Positions 33,616 to 39,732 of a stretch of 39,732 nt of DNA are shown here, in pieces. The DNA is from Candidatus Harrisonbacteria bacterium. Its GTDB lineage: Bacteria; Patescibacteriota; Minisyncoccia; UBA6257; 1-14-0-10-44-23. The stretch covers positions 251,233-290,964 of the forward strand of contig JAHFLF010000001.1 of assembly GCA_023255625.1 (NCBI GenBank), read 5' to 3'. Position numbers and translations under genes: made by a program. The notes beneath the pieces are model-generated. The model was given only the letters and a program-made list of their open reading frames with translations, was not told where the DNA came from and searched no databases. Each line of letters opens with the position of its first letter. Position 1 is the stretch's first letter.

Positions 33616-34233
33616 CTACTTACTCTCTTTCTCTGCCCGACTATTCTTAATCATCTCATCAATAAGTCCGTACTCCTTTGCCTCGGCGGCAGAAAGATAG
33701 TAATCGCGGTCAGAGTCCTTTTCAACTTTAGCGACCGTCTGGCCGGTGTGCTTAGCCAAAATCTGATTGAGTTTCTCCTTCATCTTCAAAATCTGCTTGG
33801 CGGTAATCTCAATTTCTGTTGCCTGACCTTCAACGCCCCCCATCACCTGGTGGATTAAAATTTCAGAGTTTGGCAGTGCAAAACGCTTGCCTTTTGCACC
33901 AGCTGCCAAAATCACAGCGCCCATTGAGGCCGCCATACCTACGCAGATAGTAGAAACATCCGGCTTTACAAACTGCATGGTGTCATAAATTGCCATACCG
34001 GCAACTACTGACCCGCCCGGCGAGTTGATATACAGCTGAATATCTTTTTTGGGATCCTCATGCGCGAGAAAAAGCAGCTGTGCTACCACAAGATTGGCCG
34101 CAACATCGTTAATCGGCCCGGCCAAAAAAATGATTCTGTCCTTAAGCAGACGCGAATAAATATCGTAAGCCCGCTCGCCATACGCCGTTTTTTCTAATAC
34201 TGTCGGAATCAAGTACTGGTTGGTGGGTTCCAT
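33616..34233 (-). CDS. clpP: ATP-dependent Clp protease proteolytic subunit
   Basis: [64 protein letters not shown]. Confidence 0.96.
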   Translation of the reverse strand: MEPTNQYLIPTVLEKTAYGERAYDIYSRLLKDRIIFLAGPINDVAANLVVAQLLFLAHEDPKKDIQLYINSPGGSVVAGMAIYDTMQFVKPDVSTICVGMAASMGAVILAAGAKGKRFALPNSEILIHQVMGGVEGQATEIEITAKQILKMKEKLNQILAKHTGQTVAKVEKDSDRDYYLSAAEAKEYGLIDEMIKNSRAEKESK

Positions 34234-34345
34234 AATTTTCAATTTACAATTTTTAATTTTCAAACAATGATTTAATTCTTTAATTTTAAAATTTCTAAAT
34301 TGGAAATTGTTGAGAAATTAGAAATTGAGAATTAAAAATTATCCT
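34234..34345. repeat. AT-rich interspersed repeat (AATTTTCAATTT/AAATTGAGAATT units)
   Basis: Low-complexity AATTTTCAATTTACAATTTTTAATTTTC...AAATTAGAAATTGAGAATTAAAAATT. Confidence 0.65.
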
Positions 34346-34354
34346 ACCGCTATC

Positions 34355-35635
34355 CTACGCTTTTTCAGCAAAACCTTCAAGAAACTCAAAAATTTTCTTA
34401 TTTTGGAGTGCTGAATAGATATACTCGTGCTCCTTTTCCGGGTCAACATTGTGCTTTTTTGCCTCCTGCTCAATTTCTTCTGCGGTTGGAGCCAACTGCT
34501 CAATTTGAGCTAGCTTATAGAGAACAAGATTGCCCCGAACACCGTGCTCTGCCCGCTCACGCAGTTTCTCTTTCATCTCGGCCATAAACTTCTCCTGCTC
34601 TTTGGCAGCGGTCTCTTTCGGCATCATCTTGGCATAGTCAGCCATCATGCCATTTAGCGTACGCTCAATCAGAATCTCCGGCACATCAATTTTTGAATCT
34701 TTTGTGATCTCCTCAATGACCTTAATCCGCAATTTTTCCATCTCCTTTTCCGTTTTTTCCATCGTGAGCCCCTCTTTGACGCTGGCCCGTAATTTTTCTA
34801 AAGGAGTCTTTCCGCCGGAGGCGGATCCGCCTTCGGCGGAGAACTGTGAGCCAAGCCCCTTGGCAAATTCATCGGTCAGTTCCGGGATTACGCGATCAAA
34901 AATACCGCGCATAGTTACAGTGAAATCAAGCTGCTTACCGCGCAACCCGACATTCCAATAATCATCGGGGGCGACAATGCTAAAGTGAACGACTTCATTC
35001 TCCGGCTTACCAACCAGCTGCGCATCAAAACCTTTGATAAAATTGCTCTCGCCTAGAACAAAACGATCACCTTGCAATGCGCCGCGTTCAACCGGCTTGC
35101 CGTCGTGCTCCGTATCAATATCCACCTCGACTAAATCTCCTAATTTAGCCGGTCGAATGGCGCGAGTTTCAACTGCGCGAGAACCGCGTACCCAATCGAT
35201 TGTTTTTTTTATCTCCTCTTCGGTAATTATAACCTCCGGTTTTTTGCTGAAAACTTTTTTCGCAATTTTCTTGTAATCACCAAGCGTGACCTCCGGAAAA
35301 ATAGTCAGAGTCGCCTTGTAGACAACCCCCTTGCCTGGCTCTCCTTCGACAACTTCAATATGCGGCGGAGCAATAAAAGTCCACTCCTTCTCCTGTTTGA
35401 TTGTATTCAGCGACCAACGAACGGCCTCGTTCATGGCCTCGTGAAAGACCTTGTCGTGATCAATAGCGCCGGCAATCATCTCTTTGGGCGCGGCCCCCTT
35501 GCGAAATCCTTTTATCGTAACCTCGCCAGCAGCTTTAGAATCAGCGGCTTCGTAATACCCGGCAAACTCTTTGTCTTCGAGCGTAACTTTTAACTCTATC
35601 TTCGAGCCCGGCAGGTTTTTAAAATCTTTTTTCAT
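34355..35635 (-). CDS. tig: Trigger factor
   Basis: PGSKIELKVTL, VTIKGFRKGAAPKEMI, FVLGESNFIKGFDAQLVGKPENEV, PELTDEFAKGLG. Confidence 0.93.
   Translation of the reverse strand: MKKDFKNLPGSKIELKVTLEDKEFAGYYEAADSKAAGEVTIKGFRKGAAPKEMIAGAIDHDKVFHEAMNEAVRWSLNTIKQEKEWTFIAPPHIEVVEGEPGKGVVYKATLTIFPEVTLGDYKKIAKKVFSKKPEVIITEEEIKKTIDWVRGSRAVETRAIRPAKLGDLVEVDIDTEHDGKPVERGALQGDRFVLGESNFIKGFDAQLVGKPENEVVHFSIVAPDDYWNVGLRGKQLDFTVTMRGIFDRVIPELTDEFAKGLGSQFSAEGGSASGGKTPLEKLRASVKEGLTMEKTEKEMEKLRIKVIEEITKDSKIDVPEILIERTLNGMMADYAKMMPKETAAKEQEKFMAEMKEKLRERAEHGVRGNLVLYKLAQIEQLAPTAEEIEQEAKKHNVDPEKEHEYIYSALQNKKIFEFLEGFAEKA
34811..34840. repeat. 30-nt near-perfect palindrome inside tig
   Basis: TCCGCCGGAGGCGGA|TCCGCCTTCGGCGGA (one mismatched position). 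Confidence 0.9.
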
Positions 35636-35720
35636 AGAGTAATCGCGAATATCGCTAGTTTAAGCGAAATATCGCAAATGGATCTTATTAATTCGCGTTA
35701 TTTTGAGCGCATTCGCATTA

Positions 35721-37700
35721 TTAGCGAATACTGGCGATCAGCGGCGCAATGAGCAAAGCCACAATATTGATAACCTTGATTAGCGGATTGATTGCCGGAC
35801 CGGCCGTATCTTTGTACGGATCCCCAACCGTGTCGCCCGTAACTGCGGCCTTGTGCCAATCAGTCCCCTTGTGACCGGCTGCTTCAATGTGTTTCTTAGC
35901 ATTATCCCAGGCCGCACCGCCGGTCGTCATGGAAATTCCTAGGAATAAGCCGGAAATAATTGCACCCATCAAGAGTCCGCCGAGCGCCTGTGGTCCAAGG
36001 AAGAAGCCAACTAATAAAACTGCAACAATTGGAATAATGGCCGGAGCGATCATCTTGCGTATCGCCGCCTTAGTAACAATGTCTACAGCGGCGCCATAAT
36101 CCGGCTTGGCCTTGCGCTCCATGATGCCTGGAATTGTTTTGAACTGGCGGCGCACCTCATCGACAACTGCCCCAGCCGCAGTGCCCACTGCGCGCATCGC
36201 CATTGAACCGAATAGGTATGGTAATGCGCCACCGATGAACAAGCCGGCGACTACAAATGGATCCTCGAGCTTAAAGACAATCGTGCTGCTGACCTTAAAT
36301 AATTCTTCAACATAACCGGAAAAAAGAACAACTGCGGCTAAACCAGCCGAAGCAATTGCATAGCCCTTAGTCACGGCCTTAGTCGTGTTGCCAACCGCGT
36401 CTAGCGCATCGGTAATTTTCCGCATCTCCTCTGGAGCACCACTCATCTCGGCAATCCCGCCGGCGTTATCCGTGATCGGACCAAAAGAATCGATTGCCAC
36501 AATAATACCGGCAACCGAAAGCATCGCTGCCGCCGCAATTGCGACACCAAGCACATTATATAGAGCAAACGCCCCAAGCATTGCGGCAATGATAATTGCA
36601 ATTGGCGCAGCGGTTGATTCCATGCCGACTGCCAGACCCATGATCACATTCGTACCATGACCGCTCTTAGAGGCCTCGGCGATTGAACGAACCGGCCGGA
36701 ATTTTTTGGCCGTATAGTAGTCAGTAACCAGAACCATAAGAATGGTAACTAGAAGGCCGATAGCGCTGCACAAGAAAACCTGCCAGGTCGCATCCGGGAA
36801 AAATTTCGCCGAGGCGAAATAAAAGAATACTGCAGAGACGCCTATTGCCGCCCAAAGCCCTTTATATAGAGCACCCATGATGTTCTGTTTCTTACCAATC
36901 TTTACAAAGAAGGCGCCAATCAACGAGGCGAACACACCGAGTCCGCCAAGAACCAGTGGAAACCAGATTTGTTCCGAGGTAAATGCGGCGTAACCGAGCA
37001 GCATGGCCGCGGTCAGAGTAACTACATATGTTTCAAACAAATCGGCCGCCATACCGGCGCAGTCGCCAACATTGTCGCCGACATTGTCGGCAATGACGGC
37101 CGGATTACGCTCATCATCCTCCGGAATTCCGGCTTCAACTTTACCAACTAAATCAGCGCCAACATCAGCGGCCTTAGTAAAAATGCCGCCGCCAAGCCGC
37201 GCGAAGATTGAAATCAAACTTGCGCCAAAGGCCAAACCAACCAGCGATTGCAGATCGTGGGTAATTGCAAAAAATCCGGCGATGGCCAGAAGTCCAAGGG
37301 CGCCAACCAAAAATCCGGTTACTGATCCGGCCTTGAATGCAAGTGAAAGTGAAGCTCCTAAACCAGAACGCGCGGCCTCTGCGCTTTTTGCATTATTGCG
37401 CACCGCTACATTCATGCCGATGTAACCGGCCAGACCCGAAAATATAGCTCCGACCAAAAATGCAATAGCCGTTTGCCACGCAAGGAAAATACCAATGACA
37501 AGAAAAAGCACTAGGGCGACAATGCCAATTGTTTTACTCTGCCGATTTAGATAAGCCCGCGATCCCTCTTGAATTGCCTTGCTGATCTGTTGCATCTTCT
37601 CGGTGCCGGCGGGCTGTTTGCGCAGCCAGAAAATAATATATGCACTGTAGCCGATCGCGAGGGCTATGGGAACAAAGATCAAAGAATATATTAACGACAT
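35721..37700 (-). CDS. hppA: Membrane-bound proton-translocating pyrophosphatase
   Basis: [63 protein letters not shown]; about 16 TM segments. Confidence 0.96.
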   Translation of the reverse strand: MSLIYSLIFVPIALAIGYSAYIIFWLRKQPAGTEKMQQISKAIQEGSRAYLNRQSKTIGIVALVLFLVIGIFLAWQTAIAFLVGAIFSGLAGYIGMNVAVRNNAKSAEAARSGLGASLSLAFKAGSVTGFLVGALGLLAIAGFFAITHDLQSLVGLAFGASLISIFARLGGGIFTKAADVGADLVGKVEAGIPEDDERNPAVIADNVGDNVGDCAGMAADLFETYVVTLTAAMLLGYAAFTSEQIWFPLVLGGLGVFASLIGAFFVKIGKKQNIMGALYKGLWAAIGVSAVFFYFASAKFFPDATWQVFLCSAIGLLVTILMVLVTDYYTAKKFRPVRSIAEASKSGHGTNVIMGLAVGMESTAAPIAIIIAAMLGAFALYNVLGVAIAAAAMLSVAGIIVAIDSFGPITDNAGGIAEMSGAPEEMRKITDALDAVGNTTKAVTKGYAIASAGLAAVVLFSGYVEELFKVSSTIVFKLEDPFVVAGLFIGGALPYLFGSMAMRAVGTAAGAVVDEVRRQFKTIPGIMERKAKPDYGAAVDIVTKAAIRKMIAPAIIPIVAVLLVGFFLGPQALGGLLMGAIISGLFLGISMTTGGAAWDNAKKHIEAAGHKGTDWHKAAVTGDTVGDPYKDTAGPAINPLIKVINIVALLIAPLIASIR

Positions 37701-37737
37701 GAAATATAATTTTCAATTTTTAATTTCTGAATTTACG

Positions 37738-38922
37738 CTACTCTTTTGTCTCCCCTGCCTTTGCCTCTTCAGTTACCTCTATCTTCGCCTCCACCGGCGT
37801 ACTGCGCCCGCGCACATCAATCTTCCAACCAGAAAGTTTCACCGCCAGACGAACATTCTGACCGGCACGGCCAATCGCCAAAGAAAGTTGATCGTCAGGT
37901 ACAGTAACTTTGGCCTGGTGATCCGGTAAAATTTCCACCTCCTCAACGCTGGCCGGCGAAAGCGAGCTGGCGATAAAACGCGCCGGATCCTCGCTCCATT
38001 CAATAATATCAATTTTTTCCTGGCCGAGCTCGTTGCTAACCGCCATCACGCGAGTACCCCGCTGGCCGACACAGGCGCCAACTGGATCAACTCCCTCGGC
38101 CGAAGAGGCCACTGCAATTTTTGTCCGGCTGCCTGGCTCGCGAGCAATAGATTTAATCTCGACCGACCCGTCAGCGATCTCCGGAATTTCTAATTTGAAT
38201 AATTCTGTAACAAACTTTGGATGGCTGCGTGAAAGTAAAATACCGGGCATCCGCGCATCATCAGAGACACTGATAATATAAAACTTCAGACGCTCGCCAA
38301 TTCTATAGCGCTCATTCGGAATTACCTCGTTGAAAAGCATAATACCGACGGCGCGACCAATATCAACATACACATTGCCGCGCTCCATCCGTTGCACGAG
38401 TCCGGAAACAATCTCGCCCTCGCGGCCCTTAAATTCTTTAATGATCGATTCGCGCTCGGCTTCACGAAGCCGCTGCAAAACAACCTGTTTCGCCGCCTGC
38501 GCTGCGATGCGACCGAAATCGTCGTGAGTTTCTAGCGGAAATTCTATCTCATCACCAACGACCGTGCCCTTTTTCTCTTTCTTCGCATCTTCTAAGGTAA
38601 TGTGCCGATCGGCGTTGAAACGCGGCAAAACTTCCACCCCGTCTACTGATGGATTGGGATCGCTGGTCTCCTCCTCCTCTTCTCCCTCTGTCTTAAAACG
38701 AACAGTTGTTTCGTCAACAACGGTCTTAATCTGCCAAAATTTCAGCTCGCCGGTTTTCACATCAAATTTAGCGCGCACAATCTCGCCTTTCTTCTCATAT
38801 TCTTTTTTGTACGCAGCAGCAATGGCCGACTCAATTGCCTCTAGCACTTTGCCAGCATCAATCCCCTTTTCTTCTGCAACCTGATCAATCGCTTTTTTAA
38901 TAGTTTTTAAATCGAACAACAT
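37738..38922 (-). CDS. nusA: Transcription termination/antitermination factor NusA
   Basis: AIESAIAAAYKKEY, S1-like EIVSGLVQRMERGNVYVDIG, KH: VGACVGQRGTRVMAVSNELGQEKIDIIEW, QLSLAIGRAGQNVRLA. Confidence 0.95.
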   Translation of the reverse strand: MLFDLKTIKKAIDQVAEEKGIDAGKVLEAIESAIAAAYKKEYEKKGEIVRAKFDVKTGELKFWQIKTVVDETTVRFKTEGEEEEETSDPNPSVDGVEVLPRFNADRHITLEDAKKEKKGTVVGDEIEFPLETHDDFGRIAAQAAKQVVLQRLREAERESIIKEFKGREGEIVSGLVQRMERGNVYVDIGRAVGIMLFNEVIPNERYRIGERLKFYIISVSDDARMPGILLSRSHPKFVTELFKLEIPEIADGSVEIKSIAREPGSRTKIAVASSAEGVDPVGACVGQRGTRVMAVSNELGQEKIDIIEWSEDPARFIASSLSPASVEEVEILPDHQAKVTVPDDQLSLAIGRAGQNVRLAVKLSGWKIDVRGRSTPVEAKIEVTEEAKAGETKE

Positions 38923-39027
38923 GGAATTATTTTTATTAGCTCCGGCGCTTCGGCCGGAGTCCCGACTTACTGCGTCGGGGTTGGTTAGTTTGTTAATTAG
39001 TTGCTTAGTTTATTCCAAATATGGGAA

Positions 39028-39050
39028 CGGGTCGCTCATCGAGCGACCCA
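39028..39050. terminator. Hairpin GGGTCGCT-CATCG-AGCGACCC
   Basis: 8-bp GC-rich stem upstream of nusA, between nusA and ORFan J. Confidence 0.6.
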
Positions 39051-39102
39051 TCAGTACAAAAAATATAGCACGGATAAAAAAAATGGTCAAGAAAAATTTG
39101 AA

Positions 39103-39129
39103 CGGCCGGGCTCCCGAAGGAACCCGGCC
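39103..39129 (-). terminator. Terminator of ORFan J
   Basis: Minus strand GGCCGGG-TTCCTTCGGGAG-CCCGGCC then GTTCAAATTTTTC. Confidence 0.75.
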
Positions 39130-39152
39130 GAACGCTGTGACTTGTTCTTCGA

Positions 39153-39713
39153 CTAGCCCTTCCAGCCGAAGTGATGCAGGTAGAGAACAGTCATCGCCCA
39201 GCTTGCCGGTACGCAGAACACCTCGTAGCCAGCATGCACCCTGACTGAATCCGAATTGATCGTCTGCTGCGTGATGGTCTCCCACGGAAGAGCGGCTCCA
39301 GCACGGAACTCGGCTGTGTCGAGCGTCAGCATCGGATCCGGTCCGATCCGATGTGTCTTACTGAACCAGAAGAAGTTGTGCAACACCTCGTACGGCTCCA
39401 TGCCGACGATCTGGGCCACTTGGCTCAGCCATGTCCAGGAGCTCCACCCGCGAACCTGACTTCCTCCGCCGATGATGTCGCTCCGCGCCTTCCAGGGCGT
39501 CCGGAAGAACTCCGGAGTCTTGGGCAGAAGCGGCTTCTGTCCGAGCTCGCCCTTGTGAATTTGGCGAGCAGACCAGAAGCGGCGATGCCACTGCTCATGC
39601 TCTTCCCGACCGATGAAGAAGGTTTCCACAATACCGAACGGAACCGGAGAGACGGCGAGCAAGTCACAGCGACGATGGAAGCCGCCGATCGTGTCGCTCT
39701 CCCTTCGATCCAT
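39153..39713 (-). CDS. ORFan J, hypothetical protein
   Basis: 186 aa GC-rich ORF, Trp-rich, no recognised family; extent at window edge uncertain. Confidence 0.55.
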   Translation of the reverse strand: MDRRESDTIGGFHRRCDLLAVSPVPFGIVETFFIGREEHEQWHRRFWSARQIHKGELGQKPLLPKTPEFFRTPWKARSDIIGGGSQVRGWSSWTWLSQVAQIVGMEPYEVLHNFFWFSKTHRIGPDPMLTLDTAEFRAGAALPWETITQQTINSDSVRVHAGYEVFCVPASWAMTVLYLHHFGWKG

Positions 39714-39732
39714 CAGATACTCCTTCGCACTG

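Noticed and set aside
1247-39713. Integron cassette array explanation for the GC-rich ORFans
   Set aside because: Units are not contiguous, no integrase is seen, and I could not find consistent attC-like R/L box pairs (RYYYAAC/GTTRRRY) at unit boundaries.
1-39732. CRISPR array
   Set aside because: The repeats present are palindromic and dispersed. No regularly spaced direct repeats with unique spacers and no cas-like ORFs.

Overview
The window looks like a piece of a Patescibacteria/CPR (Parcubacteria-like) chromosome. The assignment is inferred from gene content and style: split transketolase, compact housekeeping genes, and dispersed CPR-like palindromes. Most housekeeping genes sit on the minus strand. 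They are a PfkB kinase, tktC/tktN, rpe, rpiB, CapA, GAPDH, MFS, DUF192, SpoU/TrmH methyltransferase, DoxX, GDH, murC, tyrS, L-asparaginase, clpP, tig, hppA and nusA. On the plus strand are recG, an HTH/LAGLIDADG-like protein, YbaK, a membrane protein, a trypsin-like protease, three TrmB-family regulators and a DinJ/YafQ toxin-antitoxin pair. tRNA-Lys(CTT) and tRNA-Glu(TTC) are present. Two unusual layers are superimposed. (1) About ten GC-rich ORFan transcription units sit in the gaps between housekeeping genes. Each typically has its own promoter, a strong Shine-Dalgarno and a GC-rich hairpin terminator. They include two paralogous signal-peptide, beta-barrel-like proteins, which is odd for a presumed monoderm lineage. 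In contrast, many housekeeping genes look leaderless, with a -10 box 6-8 nt before ATG. (2) There is a dense population of palindromic elements. One is an apparently new family in which a long outer stem of unrelated sequence (about 19-26 bp) is capped by a conserved AGG-[hairpin]-(A/G)TC apex. Two 119-bp members share a conserved inner hairpin and show compensatory variation in other stems. Other palindromes are inserted in frame in capA (three), murC (two), tig and the DUF192 gene. A 97-bp repeat is present once inside capA and once upstream of a trmB-like gene. No CRISPR array, prophage or transposase gene was seen. All coordinates were read by eye; no searches or folding were run.
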